A DNA stretch of 64,000 nucleotides from an uncultured Porticoccus sp. (GCA_947259505.1 CAMYLT010000007.1:186001-250000), one strand, 5' to 3'. Positions 45,165 to 54,541 are shown, numbered from the stretch's first letter. Notes: generated from the letters alone by a model not told the origin. Numbers and translations: made by a program.

Positions 45165-46543
45165 TCAGCAGATAACTGTAGCCCCAGATGATCGAGCATC
45201 AGTCGATTGATCTGCCGCTGATCCATCAATTGCGGGACGTTTGCTCCATCCGTGCCTTCCAGGTAAACCGGCACATTAACGCCGGTGTGCAATTCACTCT
45301 GGCCGTTGGGCGGAGCATTGGTCGCATAACTTACCGCCATCGACTCTCCCGTCCGGGTTTTCAACACAGCGTAGTATCCCGGTGGATATTGATTGTCTCC
45401 CCATCCGAGGAAATATTCAGGCAGGGGAACAATCTGACCCGCTTGACCGTGGTCGGCAGTGACGATGAGCAGTGTATTCGGGTGAGCCTTGGTGAACTGC
45501 CTGCCGGCCCTTACTGCCTGGTCAAAGGCATGTAATTCACCTATTTCGCCACAGGGGTTGCGCCGATGAGCCTGCTTGTCGATGGATGCACCCTCTACCA
45601 TCAGGAAAAACCCCTTTGAATTATCGGCTGACAGCTGTGTCAGCGCGGCGGAGGTCATCTCTTTCAATGTTGGTGTTTCCCGATGGTCGGGATTCTCGAC
45701 ACAGGAAAAGGGCTCGGGAAAATGAGGTTCGCCCAGCCAGTTCAGTGCGATAGGTTCAGCGCGGCGGTTGTCCGTGCCGATCCATTCAACCGGCAGGTGA
45801 CTGGGTGAAAACAATCCCAGTAATTTGCGGTTAGGATTTGTTTCCAGTAGCTCACGACGTCGGCTTAACAGCGTGTATCCGTGGCTGGCGGCGGTTTTCT
45901 GCAAATCAGTGCCTTTACTGGATTGGGCAAAATATCGTTTGCCGCCACCCAGCAATACGTCGATGTTGGCAGTAAGCAGTTGCTCGGCAATGGAGCCCTT
46001 GCCTCCCCGGCTGTGCTGATCTGCCAGGCACTGTTGTGTGGCCGCAGCATAACCAATGGCCTTGGTCATATCGGTGGGACTCTGGCAGTTGCGGTGTGCG
46101 GTGTGGGTGGCAAAGGCCGCCGGGGTGGCATCGGTGAGGCTGGCGGTGGATACCAGACCTGTGCGCAAGCCCGCCTTTTGGGCGGCTTCCAGAATCGTGC
46201 TTTGGTCTTGATCGGTGGCGGCGCTGGTGGCAATGCGGCCGATACTGGTGAGCTGGCCGGTGGCAAGTGTGCTGGCGGTGTTGGCGCTATCTGCTACATA
46301 GCGGAACTGCTGGGGGTTGTCTTCCCGCAGTGTTTGCACCCGTGCAGAGCTGCGCAGGGGCATTTGTTCCATGAACAGGGAGCCGTCAGCGCCGTACAGG
46401 TAATTGCGCGCCATGGTGATCTGGTGTTCGTCCATGCCATCGCCGATAAACAGGATGATGTTGGCGGGAGACTGCTTGTCCGCCAGTGCCAAGGCTGCCA
46501 CCAAGGATAAAAAGAATGGGGCAGCCCGGGATAAACGGCTCAT
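45161..46543 (-). CDS. Alkaline phosphatase (PhoA family), secreted
   Basis: The 460-residue protein has a signal peptide (hydrophobic core about 8-21, possible cleavage after ALA) and the alkaline phosphatase motifs. The metal site is NIILFIGDGMDEHQI, the nucleophile region VADSANTASTLATG has Ser after the aspartate, and VEGASIDKQAH, TADHG and HTGVNVPVY follow. It hydrolyses phosphate monoesters in the periplasm and supplies phosphate. No Pho box is evident. It is transcribed away from pyk. Confidence 0.85.
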   Translation of the reverse strand: MSRLSRAAPFFLSLVAALALADKQSPANIILFIGDGMDEHQITMARNYLYGADGSLFMEQMPLRSSARVQTLREDNPQQFRYVADSANTASTLATGQLTSIGRIATSAATDQDQSTILEAAQKAGLRTGLVSTASLTDATPAAFATHTAHRNCQSPTDMTKAIGYAAATQQCLADQHSRGGKGSIAEQLLTANIDVLLGGGKRYFAQSSKGTDLQKTAASHGYTLLSRRRELLETNPNRKLLGLFSPSHLPVEWIGTDNRRAEPIALNWLGEPHFPEPFSCVENPDHRETPTLKEMTSAALTQLSADNSKGFFLMVEGASIDKQAHRRNPCGEIGELHAFDQAVRAGRQFTKAHPNTLLIVTADHGQAGQIVPLPEYFLGWGDNQYPPGYYAVLKTRTGESMAVSYATNAPPNGQSELHTGVNVPVYLEGTDGANVPQLMDQRQINRLMLDHLGLQLSAD

Positions 46544-46556
46544 CAGCTTAACCGGT

Positions 46557-47981
46557 TTATTCGGTGGGGAGTTTCAGCAAATCACCGAGCTGACGGATTT
46601 GAATTGCATCAATACCGGAGCCGGCCAAGGCGTCGGAGATCACCACCAGCCTGTCTTCAGGGGTAAATTCCGCTCTTTCAATCAGGATATTAGCGGCGGT
46701 AGCCAGGGTTTTTTCCGGGTCTTCACTGAAGTTAATGCGAAAGCTCAATACGTTGCGATTCAGCACCAACTGACGCCGAGTGCGGCTGTCATTCGTGAAG
46801 GCGCAAATGATGGGTGTCTGCGGGTGACAGTTGGTCACATAACCAGCCATGCGGCCGCGCCGGGTGGGCACAATGATCGCCTTGGCTTTGATAGATTCCG
46901 CCAGTTTCACCGCGGCAGCGGCAATTTCTTCCTTGTCATTTTTGAGAATCAGCCCATCGGTAAACCGCAGGCCGGGACTCTGCTCAATAGAGCGGGCGAT
47001 GCGATCGAGGATTTCCACACACTTGATCGGATACTTGCCGATGGTGGTTTCGCCGGAGAGCATGATCGCGTCGGATTCTTCGTACACGGCATTGGCCACA
47101 TCGGTGACTTCTGCGCGGGTCGGGATGGGGTTTTCGATCATCGACTCCAGCATGTGCGTGGCAACAATCACACGTTTTCCCTGTTGAGCACAGAGCCGGA
47201 TGATGCGGCGCTGGACCCGGGGTAGTTTCTCAATGGCAATTTCAACGCCAAGGTCTCCCCGGGCTACCATCACCCCGTCAGAAACCGCCACAATCTCCTC
47301 GAGATTCTTGACGCCTTCCTGATCCTCAATCTTGGAAATGATCTTGATCTTGTCCGCTTTATCGCCGAGCAGTTCACGCAGTTGGAGCACGTCGGCAGCG
47401 TCGCGCACAAACGACAGAGCGATAAAATCCACTTCCTGTTCAATGGCAAATTCGATATCGCGCTTATCTTTCTCGGTAATGGCCGGCAAGTTAACGCGGA
47501 TGCCGGGCAGATTCACATGGCGTTTACTTTTCAACACGCCGCCATCCACAACCCGACAGCGCATCACCCGGTCTTCCTTGCTTAGGACTTCCAGGTTAAT
47601 CAGGCCATTGTCCACGGTAATCTTGTCGCCGATCGCCACATCATCAATCAGATCTTCGTAATTGATGCGGATTGAGCTGGCTTCAACATCGTCTTCGCCG
47701 CGAGCGACCACAGAAATTTCATCGCCCTCTTTCAGGTCCAGGTCGTTTTTAATGTCGCCTGTGCGTATTTCCGGCCCCTGGGTATCCATCAGTACAGCAA
47801 TGGGGTGGTTGACCTTTTTGTTGAGGGTGCGGATGGCCTTGATGACCTTGGCGTGGGCTTCGTGGTCGCCATGGGACATGTTCAGGCGCACTACATTCAT
47901 GCCCGCCTTGGCTAGCTGTTCCAGCATGTCGTAGGATTCGGTGACGGGGCCGATGGTGCAGATGATTTTGGTTTTGCGCAT
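46557..47981 (-). CDS. pyk: Pyruvate kinase
   Basis: The 474-residue protein has RKTKIICTIGPVTESYDML, the substrate-binding DTQGPEIRTGDI, the active-site lysine in KIISKIEDQEGV (about 222), and MVARGDLGVEIAIE. It produces pyruvate and ATP from phosphoenolpyruvate. It is a PykA/F-like enzyme of normal length and lies directly upstream of the phosphatase gene with a 13-bp gap. Confidence 0.96.
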   Translation of the reverse strand: MRKTKIICTIGPVTESYDMLEQLAKAGMNVVRLNMSHGDHEAHAKVIKAIRTLNKKVNHPIAVLMDTQGPEIRTGDIKNDLDLKEGDEISVVARGEDDVEASSIRINYEDLIDDVAIGDKITVDNGLINLEVLSKEDRVMRCRVVDGGVLKSKRHVNLPGIRVNLPAITEKDKRDIEFAIEQEVDFIALSFVRDAADVLQLRELLGDKADKIKIISKIEDQEGVKNLEEIVAVSDGVMVARGDLGVEIAIEKLPRVQRRIIRLCAQQGKRVIVATHMLESMIENPIPTRAEVTDVANAVYEESDAIMLSGETTIGKYPIKCVEILDRIARSIEQSPGLRFTDGLILKNDKEEIAAAAVKLAESIKAKAIIVPTRRGRMAGYVTNCHPQTPIICAFTNDSRTRRQLVLNRNVLSFRINFSEDPEKTLATAANILIERAEFTPEDRLVVISDALAGSGIDAIQIRQLGDLLKLPTE

Positions 47982-48009
47982 AGTGTGCTGCTTCTTGACC
48001 TGTGACTTG

Positions 48010-48594
48010 TTAGCCTAAAATCGGGCGAGCCTGGATGATACTTCGCTCCGTGACGATGGCGTGCAACGGAATATCCCAGTGTTGACGGGCAATACTATCA
48101 GTTTCCTGGCAACTGTGGGCCAATCCGATCAACAGGGTATGACGCCCCCGGTGACTCAGCGTGCGGTCGTAAAAGCCTCCCCCCATTCCCAGCCGATTTC
48201 CGTGCCTATCGAACGCCACTAACGGCAGCAAGATCAAATCGATCGCGTGAAGTGAGGCGATGGGGTTACTTCGCAGTGAAGGTTCGAGAATGCCAAAGCG
48301 GTTTGCCACTAGCGGATCGTTGGCACGGTGCCGGACAAAGTGCAGGCGATTCTGCTTTAGGGGGTTCAGGGCAGGCAGATAGCAGGTTTTTCCTGCTTGC
48401 TGGGCAATCCCGAGAGCCAGTTGCGGGTCGATTTCACCATCATTGGCCAAGTAGAAAGCGATGCGCTGCCGGTAACGAAAGGCGGGCAGGCGACAGAGTT
48501 GCTCGGCGAGTCCATCGCTGGCGAGGAGTTGCTGCTGCCTGGTAAGGCTGCGGCGGCGCTGGCGCATCAGGCTGCGAATGGCTTTGTTATCCAT
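48010..48594 (-). CDS. fau: 5-formyltetrahydrofolate cyclo-ligase
   Basis: The 194-residue protein has MRQRRRSL near the N terminus and the family signature LPLVAFDRHGNRLGMGGGFYDRTL with the ATP-binding glycines, plus FYLANDGEIDPQLAL. It converts 5-formyl-THF to 5,10-methenyl-THF with ATP. ATG 48594 is chosen; the open frame continues upstream across the 3' end of the 6S RNA without homology. The gene follows the 6S RNA gene, as in E. coli (ssrS-ygfA), and may be cotranscribed with it. Confidence 0.93.
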   Translation of the reverse strand: MDNKAIRSLMRQRRRSLTRQQQLLASDGLAEQLCRLPAFRYRQRIAFYLANDGEIDPQLALGIAQQAGKTCYLPALNPLKQNRLHFVRHRANDPLVANRFGILEPSLRSNPIASLHAIDLILLPLVAFDRHGNRLGMGGGFYDRTLSHRGRHTLLIGLAHSCQETDSIARQHWDIPLHAIVTERSIIQARPILG

Positions 48595-48631
48595 GGGCGC
48601 GGCATTACCTGGGAGCGGATAGTGTTGAGAA

Positions 48632-48806
48632 AAGTCCCCAGTGGTGCCGCTGTCAACGTGGCCTTGAACCGTGAAGTTCAAGGTGGGGGCTACAGCGGTA
48701 CTTCAGGCTTTCCGTCGAGCGGACGTGCTCACCGTACCGTCTTGTAACCTCCAAGTTACAGATTATCGGCTCAAGGACTTGTCAACTGGCAAGCACCCCA
48801 GGGCGT
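48632..48806 (-). ncRNA. ssrS: 6S RNA
   Basis: The minus strand carries the landmarks of 6S RNA: CCTTGAGCCGATA near the 5' side, GGTGAGCA-GTCCG, and CACCTTGAAC...GGTTCAAGG on the 3' side. The outer stem pairs GCCCTGGGGTGC with GCACCACTGGGG, with an A bulge. The length of about 175 bases and the position between zapA and fau match. 6S RNA binds the housekeeping sigma-70 polymerase in the open-promoter-like central bubble in stationary phase. A minus-strand TATAAT lies at 48813-48818. Ends are approximate to a few bases. Confidence 0.88.
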
Positions 48807-48812
48807 TGGGTG

Positions 48813-48818
48813 ATTATA
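48813..48818 (-). promoter_or_regulatory. -10 box of the 6S RNA promoter
   Basis: The minus strand reads TATAAT, a perfect -10 consensus, about seven bases before the predicted 5' end of 6S RNA. No good -35 box is seen in the usual distance. Confidence 0.65.
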
Positions 48819-48831
48819 CCCCAGGCCGGGA

Positions 48832-49140
48832 TTAAAAGGATGTGGTCTGTTCAAAACTCTCCAGAGCAGCGGAGAGTTTGCGGTCGAGACGCTGAAAAGC
48901 GTCATCAGACAGGCTTTGCCCAGTGGCTTTAGATTCCAGCTTGGTCAGATCATAGGTGAGGTTCAGGGCGGCCATTACCGCAATACGCTCCAGGCCAATG
49001 ACGCTGCCGGAATTGCGGATAGCACGCATCCGCTCATCCAGGGCGCGGGCGGACTGCAGCAGGGCGTCGCGCTCATCTACAGGGCAACTGACTTGGTATT
49101 CCTTGTCGAGAATGCGGATATTGACGGTCTGCTGGCTCAT
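48832..49140 (-). CDS. zapA: Cell division protein ZapA
   Basis: The 102-residue protein has the ZapA pattern: NIRILDKEYQVSCPVDERDALLQSARALDERMRAIR at the N terminus (the dimer and tetramer domain), followed by RIAVMAALNLTYDL and a C-terminal coiled coil. It binds FtsZ and helps bundle filaments at the division site. It follows the small coiled-coil gene by 5 bp. Confidence 0.92.
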   Translation of the reverse strand: MSQQTVNIRILDKEYQVSCPVDERDALLQSARALDERMRAIRNSGSVIGLERIAVMAALNLTYDLTKLESKATGQSLSDDAFQRLDRKLSAALESFEQTTSF

Positions 49141-49145
49141 TGGGG

Positions 49146-49364
49146 TTAACTTTCGCTGTTAAGGTTTTTCAGGCGCACAATCATGTGCTCTACACGGCTT
49201 CTGGCCAGTTCATTTTTTTCCAGCAGGCGGCTGCGTTCGCGCAGCAGGCTAGCTTCGCGCTCACGCAAAGACGCGTTCTCTTTTTGGAGGCGTGCACAAA
49301 TGTTGATCAGTCGATCAATTTTCTGTTCGAGGGTTTGTAAGTCGTCTGACATAGCCATGGCCAT
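49146..49364 (-). CDS. Small coiled-coil protein, TIGR02449 family (ZapB-like)
   Basis: The 72-residue protein is nearly all helix with a heptad repeat (QTLEQKIDRLINICARLQKENASLREREASLL). It belongs to the TIGR02449 group, which sits before zapA in many Gammaproteobacteria and resembles ZapB. ATG 49364 is chosen because AAGGA lies six bases before it. In-frame ATG codons at 49358 and 49352 are alternatives. It probably works with ZapA in division-ring assembly (inference). Confidence 0.78.
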   Translation of the reverse strand: MAMAMSDDLQTLEQKIDRLINICARLQKENASLREREASLLRERSRLLEKNELARSRVEHMIVRLKNLNSES

Positions 49365-49553
49365 AGAAGGTCCTTCATCGCAACTATATTGCGCCACAAC
49401 TGAGCGGTCAATCATCCTGAAGGTGTTTCGAGATGTCTAGGCTAGCTTCTTGCTGAAATTAGATTTTTTATTCATGCCGTTGTGGCGGGATGATTGGCGT
49501 GTGGAAGGGTGTTAGGATTCCGGTTCTTTCAGACCTGGAATACAAGGTTTAAC

Positions 49554-50102
49554 ATGAATTTTAATGAGATTGCGGACAGTTTTGTCAGCGCCAATCTGCC
49601 TGGCAGCCCTTCCGAGCTTCACGGCATGCTGTGCGGCCGCATCAGTGGTGGACAGCATTGTGAAATTGATAAGCTGGCAGTATTGGTGGCGGAGTTACTT
49701 GAAGAAAAGCCGGAGCGGATAGAAGATCTCGGCGAGATGTTGCCCGCGTTATACGCCTATACCAAGCAGCAAATTTGCAGTGATGGGTTTGAGTTTCAAC
49801 CGATCCTTCCCGATGACGACATCGAGCTGAATCAGCGCCTTGAAGCACTAGGCGACTGGTGTCAGGGGTTCCTGTTTGGCTTGGGTAATTCCGGGCTGTC
49901 AGGCGAGACCGATTTGACCGGTGACATCGCCGATGCCCTGCGCGACCTGGCGGCCATTTCCCAAATTGGCATGCTGGAGGATGAGGACGAAGAGGACGAA
50001 GTCAGCTATACCGAATTGGTAGAGTATGTCCGCGTGGCGGTCTTGCTGATTTATGCGGAGTTAAGCGTGCCCGATGGTCAGCAGCACAGGACGCTCCATT
50101 AA
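49554..50102 (+). CDS. ygfB: UPF0149 (YgfB/YecA) family protein
   Basis: The 182-residue acidic protein has SELHGMLCGRISGG near the start, QRLEALGDWCQGFLFGLG in the middle, an acidic DEDEEDE stretch and EYVRVAVLLIYAEL at the end. This is the YgfB pattern. YgfB is of uncertain biochemical role, though in Pseudomonas aeruginosa it affects ampDh3 and beta-lactam resistance. It is divergent from the zapA cluster and heads ygfB-pepP-ubiH-ubiI. ATG 49554 is chosen over open sequence upstream. Confidence 0.9.
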   Translation: MNFNEIADSFVSANLPGSPSELHGMLCGRISGGQHCEIDKLAVLVAELLEEKPERIEDLGEMLPALYAYTKQQICSDGFEFQPILPDDDIELNQRLEALGDWCQGFLFGLGNSGLSGETDLTGDIADALRDLAAISQIGMLEDEDEEDEVSYTELVEYVRVAVLLIYAELSVPDGQQHRTLH

Positions 50103-50150
50103 TCATTTGAGCGGCGATGCCACCGGCGAAAGCGGAGTTATCCAGAGAAT

Positions 50151-51464
50151 ATGATCACCAGACAGGAATTTGCCCGTCGCCGAGAAACCCTTATCGAGTT
50201 GATGGCGGAAAACAGTATTGCCATCATCACCGCTGCCCCGGAGCGTGTGCGCAACCGCGACGTCCATTACCCCTATCGGCAGGACAGTGACTTCTATTAC
50301 CTGACCGGCTTCCAGGAGCCAGAGTCCGTGCTGGTACTGGTACCGGGCAGGGCGCAGGGGCAGTTCCTGATGTTTTGTCGGGATCGCAATCCGGAGAGAG
50401 AAATCTGGGACGGTTACCGCGCCGGCCCCGAGGGCGCCTGTAGTGAATACGGTGCTGACGACGCGTTCCCTATAGATGATATTGACGACATTCTGCCGGG
50501 GCTGCTGGAAGGGCGTGATCGGGTCTACTACGCCATGGGCAAAGATCCGGCGTTTGATCGCCATCTGATGGATTGGGTCAATAGCATTCGTGCTCGTGCC
50601 AGGGCGGGTGCTACACCCCCTGGTGAATTCGTTGATCTGGACCACCTGCTTCACGAACTGCGGCTGTTCAAAAGTAGCACCGAGCAAAAAATCATGCGCA
50701 CTGCCGCGGAGATTTCCGCCCGTGCACACCGCCGCGCCATGCAGATATGCCGTCCCGGACTATTTGAATATCAGTTGCAGGCGGAAATTGAACACGAGTT
50801 TGCCATGGCAGGCTCCCGCTTTCCCGCATACGGTTCCATCGTCGGCGGCGGTGCCAACGGTTGTATCCTGCACTATGTGGAGAACAGCGCGCCGCTCAAA
50901 GATGGCGATCTGGTGCTGATTGATGCGGGCTGTGAATTGCAGCACTACGCTTCGGATATCACCCGCACTTTTCCCGTCAATGGCAAGTTCTCGGCGGAAC
51001 AGAAAGCGGTTTACGATGTGGTTTTACAGTCTCAGTTGGCGGGTATCGAAGCCTGCAAAGTGGGCAATCACTGGAATGAGCCACACCAGGTCACCGTGGA
51101 TGTGATTACTGACGGGCTGATGGATTTGGGCATCCTCAAGGGTGAGCGCAACGAGCTCATTGAAACAGGAGCCTACCGCGATTTTTACATGCACCGCGCC
51201 GGACATTGGCTGGGGATGGATGTCCACGATGTGGGCGACTACAAGGTCCACGAAGAATGGCGGGTGTTGGAGCCGGGTATGGTGATGACCGTAGAGCCCG
51301 GTATCTATATTTCGCCAGACAATCAGCAGGTCGATGAGCGCTGGCGCGGCATTGGTATTCGCATTGAAGACGATGTGCTGATCAAGTCAAAAGGCGCCAG
51401 TGTCTTGAGTAAAGATGTCCCCAAAACAACACGCGACATCGAAGCCCTGATGGCGGACAAATAG
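50151..51464 (+). CDS. pepP: Xaa-Pro aminopeptidase
   Basis: The 437-residue protein has the pita-bread metallopeptidase fold of PepP. It carries the N-terminal creatinase-like domain (RRETLIELMAENSIAII, RQDSDFYYLTGFQEPESVL), then the metal ligands in LVLIDAGCELQHYASDITRTFP, HRAGHWLGMDVHDVG and VMTVEPGIYI, with the final glutamate in GIGIRIEDD. It removes N-terminal residues preceding proline. The gene sits in ygfB-pepP-ubiH-ubiI, as in E. coli. Confidence 0.95.
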   Translation: MITRQEFARRRETLIELMAENSIAIITAAPERVRNRDVHYPYRQDSDFYYLTGFQEPESVLVLVPGRAQGQFLMFCRDRNPEREIWDGYRAGPEGACSEYGADDAFPIDDIDDILPGLLEGRDRVYYAMGKDPAFDRHLMDWVNSIRARARAGATPPGEFVDLDHLLHELRLFKSSTEQKIMRTAAEISARAHRRAMQICRPGLFEYQLQAEIEHEFAMAGSRFPAYGSIVGGGANGCILHYVENSAPLKDGDLVLIDAGCELQHYASDITRTFPVNGKFSAEQKAVYDVVLQSQLAGIEACKVGNHWNEPHQVTVDVITDGLMDLGILKGERNELIETGAYRDFYMHRAGHWLGMDVHDVGDYKVHEEWRVLEPGMVMTVEPGIYISPDNQQVDERWRGIGIRIEDDVLIKSKGASVLSKDVPKTTRDIEALMADK

Positions 51465-51481
51465 ATGGTGGGTATGTACGC

Positions 51482-52756
51482 GTGAGTGCTGAGCAACAAA
51501 ATGCGGTGGATATTGCCATTGTTGGTGGCGGCATGGTCGGCGCCAGCTTGGCGCTGCTGTTGTCATCCTTCAATCGCAGCTGGCGCATTAAAGTGATTGA
51601 AGCGGTAGCGGTGGAACACGCCGACGCTTCCGCACAGCCTGCCCTCATGCAACCCAGTTTTGATGCTCGATCCAGCGCCTTGTCACACAGTAGCCGAGAA
51701 ATTTTCGAGCTGTTGGGCTTGTGGGATTCACTCCAGCCCGGGCTTGCTGCGATCAACCAGGTGCATGTCTCTGATCGAGGCCATATCGGCAGCACTCGCC
51801 TGACGGCGACGGAGCAAAAGTTGCCAGCGCTGGGTTATGTGGTGGAAAACCGCTGGCTGGGCCGGGTGCTGATGGACGCCGTGCGCCAGCAGGAGATGAT
51901 AGAGCTGGTGGCGCCAGCCCGGGTCACTGCCGTGAAACCCCTGCGGGATGGCATGTCGTTATGTGTGGAGGCTGATGGTAAGCACTTACTTTCCGGTCGT
52001 TTACTGGTGGTGGCCGATGGCGCCCAGTCCCATACCCGTGAATTGCTAGGCATTAACGCTCAAAGCAAGGATTACGGACAGGTGGCGATAATCGCCAATA
52101 TTTCCCTGCAACAGGATCACCAGGGCGTCGCTTACGAACGCTTTACCGACCTCGGCCCTATGGCGTTGCTGCCGCTGCAACCCCTTGATGGCGAGCACCG
52201 CGCAGCCTTGATCTGGACATTACCCCCGGAGCGTGCAGCTGCCATGTTGGCTGCGGATGAAGCCGATTTTCTGGCCGAGCTGCAACAACGTTTTGGGTTT
52301 CGACTCGGGCAATTCCAGCGGGTCGGCAGTCGTCACAGTTACCCCATCCGTTTGATCGCCAGTGAAGAACAGGTGCGTCGCCATGTGGTGGTAGCGGGCA
52401 ACGCCGCCCATTCCCTGCATCCGGTGGCAGGGCAGGGATTCAATCTGGCCCTGCGCGATCTGGCCGTGTTGGCAGAAGTGCTGGCTGAAGCAGTCGACAG
52501 TGGCGAGGACATCGGCGATTTGTCGGTTTTACAGCGCTACGAGCAACGTCAGCAGGCAGACCAGCGGCAAACCATTTTGCTCAGCGATCTGCTGCCCCGC
52601 ATCTTCGGGTTGGATTCCTCGCCAGTGGCGCTGGCACGCAACATGGGGTTGCTGGCACTGGATACGGTGCCGGTGCTGCGACACCAGTTTGCCCGCCTCG
52701 GTATGGGACTGGAAACTCGCGGTACGCCCACATTGGGAGATGCTGCCAATGGCTGA
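51482..52756 (+). CDS. ubiH: Ubiquinone hydroxylase UbiH (2-octaprenyl-6-methoxyphenol hydroxylase)
   Basis: The 424-residue flavoprotein has the FAD-binding GxGxxG start VDIAIVGGGMVGASLALLL, the mid-motif GRLLVVADGAQSHTRELL, and the C-terminal GNAAHSLHPVAGQGFNLALRDLAVL. It belongs to the UbiH/UbiF/UbiI monooxygenase family and hydroxylates the ubiquinone ring. GTG 51482 is the start. Its end overlaps the next ubi gene by 8 bp. Which ring position each of the two enzymes acts on rests on gene order. Confidence 0.9.
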   Translation: MSAEQQNAVDIAIVGGGMVGASLALLLSSFNRSWRIKVIEAVAVEHADASAQPALMQPSFDARSSALSHSSREIFELLGLWDSLQPGLAAINQVHVSDRGHIGSTRLTATEQKLPALGYVVENRWLGRVLMDAVRQQEMIELVAPARVTAVKPLRDGMSLCVEADGKHLLSGRLLVVADGAQSHTRELLGINAQSKDYGQVAIIANISLQQDHQGVAYERFTDLGPMALLPLQPLDGEHRAALIWTLPPERAAAMLAADEADFLAELQQRFGFRLGQFQRVGSRHSYPIRLIASEEQVRRHVVVAGNAAHSLHPVAGQGFNLALRDLAVLAEVLAEAVDSGEDIGDLSVLQRYEQRQQADQRQTILLSDLLPRIFGLDSSPVALARNMGLLALDTVPVLRHQFARLGMGLETRGTPTLGDAANG

Positions 52757-53966
52757 TCACAATTTCGACATTGTCGTAGTTGGTGCCGGTATGGTCGGTG
52801 CCAGCTTTGCTGCGCTGGCGGCGGGATCGAGCTGGGGGCAATCCCTGCGTATTGGGGTGCTGGAAGCCAGCCCCTTTGTGATGCCCGATCTTTCCGACAG
52901 CTTTGATCCCCGTGTTGTGGCCCTGACCGAAACCTCCCGCAAACTGCTGGAAGATGTCGGTGTGTGGCAGCAGATTGCCGACCGGCGCATCTGTCCCTAC
53001 CGTCGCATGGCGGTGTGGGAGTCCGATGGCACTGGTCACATCGAGTTTGATTGTTCCGAAGTGCGCCAACCCAGTCTCGGCCACATTGTCGAAAATGCCC
53101 TGATCGTGCAGGCGTTGTTGCAGCGTTTGGCGGTGTTACCCAATGTGGAGCTGCTCTGCCCGGCACAAGTGACCGGCCTGCAGCGATATGCTGACGGGCA
53201 AGGCGTGCTCATTGAGCTGGCGGATGGCAGCAAGGTCTCCACCCGACTGGTGGCGGCTGCCGATGGTGCCCGCTCTAAAGTGCGTGACCTGTGTGAGCTG
53301 CCACTGCGTCAGTGGGATTACGGCCACCAGGCCATCGTCACCACCGTGACTACAGAGAAAGTACACGACTTTACCGCCCGTCAGCGGTTTCTGCCTGAAG
53401 GCCCGCTGGCATTTTTGCCGTTGCGAGACGAGCAGGGCGACTGTCATCGCTGTTCCATTGTCTGGTCGCAGCAGTCAGAGAAAGCAACTGAATTGATGGC
53501 CTTGAACGATGCCGAATTCTGCAGTGCGCTGAGCCAGGCCGGAGATCATTGTCTGGGTGAGGTGGTTGCCGTGGACAAGCGATATTGCATCCCGTTGTGG
53601 CAGCGCCATGCGGTGGACTACGTGCTGCCCGGCATTGCCTTGCTGGGCGATGCCGCTCACACCATCCATCCCCTCGCGGGTCAGGGGGTGAATCTCGGCT
53701 TTCAGGATGTGCTGGTGTTGGCGGAAGAAGTGCAGCGCTCGCTGTCGCGTGATTTATCCCCCGGTGAGCTGAATGGCCTGCAGCGTTATCAGCGCCGCCG
53801 TAAACCCCACAACCTGGGAATGATGGCGACGATGGAGGGCTTCAAGCGGCTGTTTGAGTCGCAAACACTCACCTTGCGGTTGCTGCGTAACGACGGCATG
53901 AAGCTGGCCAATCAGTTGGGCCCGGTAAAAAACCTGCTGGTTCGGCAGGCGATGGGCCTGGGCTGA
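52749..53966 (+). CDS. ubiI: Ubiquinone hydroxylase UbiI/VisC-like
   Basis: The 405-residue protein is a second FAD monooxygenase: DIVVVGAGMVGASFAALAAG at the N terminus, SFDPRVVALTETS, LVAAADGARSKVRDL, and GDAAHTIHPLAGQGVNLGFQDVLVL. It belongs with UbiI/VisC in the C5 hydroxylation step of ubiquinone synthesis. ATG 52749 overlaps ubiH by 8 bp; the frame is open upstream only within ubiH. Synteny pepP-ubiH-visC supports the call. Confidence 0.88.
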   Translation: MADHNFDIVVVGAGMVGASFAALAAGSSWGQSLRIGVLEASPFVMPDLSDSFDPRVVALTETSRKLLEDVGVWQQIADRRICPYRRMAVWESDGTGHIEFDCSEVRQPSLGHIVENALIVQALLQRLAVLPNVELLCPAQVTGLQRYADGQGVLIELADGSKVSTRLVAAADGARSKVRDLCELPLRQWDYGHQAIVTTVTTEKVHDFTARQRFLPEGPLAFLPLRDEQGDCHRCSIVWSQQSEKATELMALNDAEFCSALSQAGDHCLGEVVAVDKRYCIPLWQRHAVDYVLPGIALLGDAAHTIHPLAGQGVNLGFQDVLVLAEEVQRSLSRDLSPGELNGLQRYQRRRKPHNLGMMATMEGFKRLFESQTLTLRLLRNDGMKLANQLGPVKNLLVRQAMGLG

Positions 53967-54056
53967 TCGAAAGCGCTCACCTCAGCACTTTAGTTTGGGC
54001 GCATTCAGGTTTAAAATCCCCCGCAGATTTTGATCGCCAATCTTGAGGAAACCACC

Positions 54057-54446
54057 ATGAGCGAGACCCCTTCTGATCTGAAGTACGCCAGCACCCACGA
54101 ATGGGCTCGCGATGAAGGTGATGGCACCGTGACCGTCGGCATTACTGACCACGCCCAGGACGCCCTCGGCGACGTGGTATATGTGGAGCTGCCGGAGATT
54201 GGCACTACCCTGACCGCCGGTGATGAAGCTGGTGTTGTCGAATCGGTTAAAGCGGCTTCTGATATTTATTCGCCCGTATCCGGTGAAGTGATCGCCATCA
54301 ATGAATTGCTGGAGAACGCACCGGAAACCATCAACGACTCGCCCTACGACGACGGCTGGTTTTACAAAATCAAGCTGGCTGAGCCAGAAGAACTGGAAGA
54401 CCTGATGGATGCCGAAGCCTACTCTGATGCGTCGGATGAAGACTAA
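54057..54446 (+). CDS. gcvH: Glycine cleavage system H protein
   Basis: The 129-residue protein has the H-protein pattern: [41 protein letters not shown], with the lipoyl-lysine in [18 protein letters not shown] (about residue 65). It carries the aminomethyl intermediate between the P and T proteins. ATG 54057 follows TTGAGGAAACC. It stands alone here, followed by a terminator; gcvT and gcvP are not in the window. Confidence 0.95.
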   Translation: MSETPSDLKYASTHEWARDEGDGTVTVGITDHAQDALGDVVYVELPEIGTTLTAGDEAGVVESVKAASDIYSPVSGEVIAINELLENAPETINDSPYDDGWFYKIKLAEPEELEDLMDAEAYSDASDED

Positions 54447-54476
54447 GCCGATTCTTGCATAAGACTCCGCACCATC

Positions 54477-54505
54477 AAAAAGGGCTGCCATTGGCAGCCC
54501 TTTTT
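54477..54505. terminator. Bidirectional Rho-independent terminator
   Basis: A stem AAAAAGGGCTGCCA / TGGCAGCCCTTTTT lies between the convergent gcvH and hemB genes, with T-runs on both strands. Confidence 0.9.
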
Positions 54506-54541
54506 CGTTTCAGCACGGAGTGGCTGGAGGCTCAAAGAACC

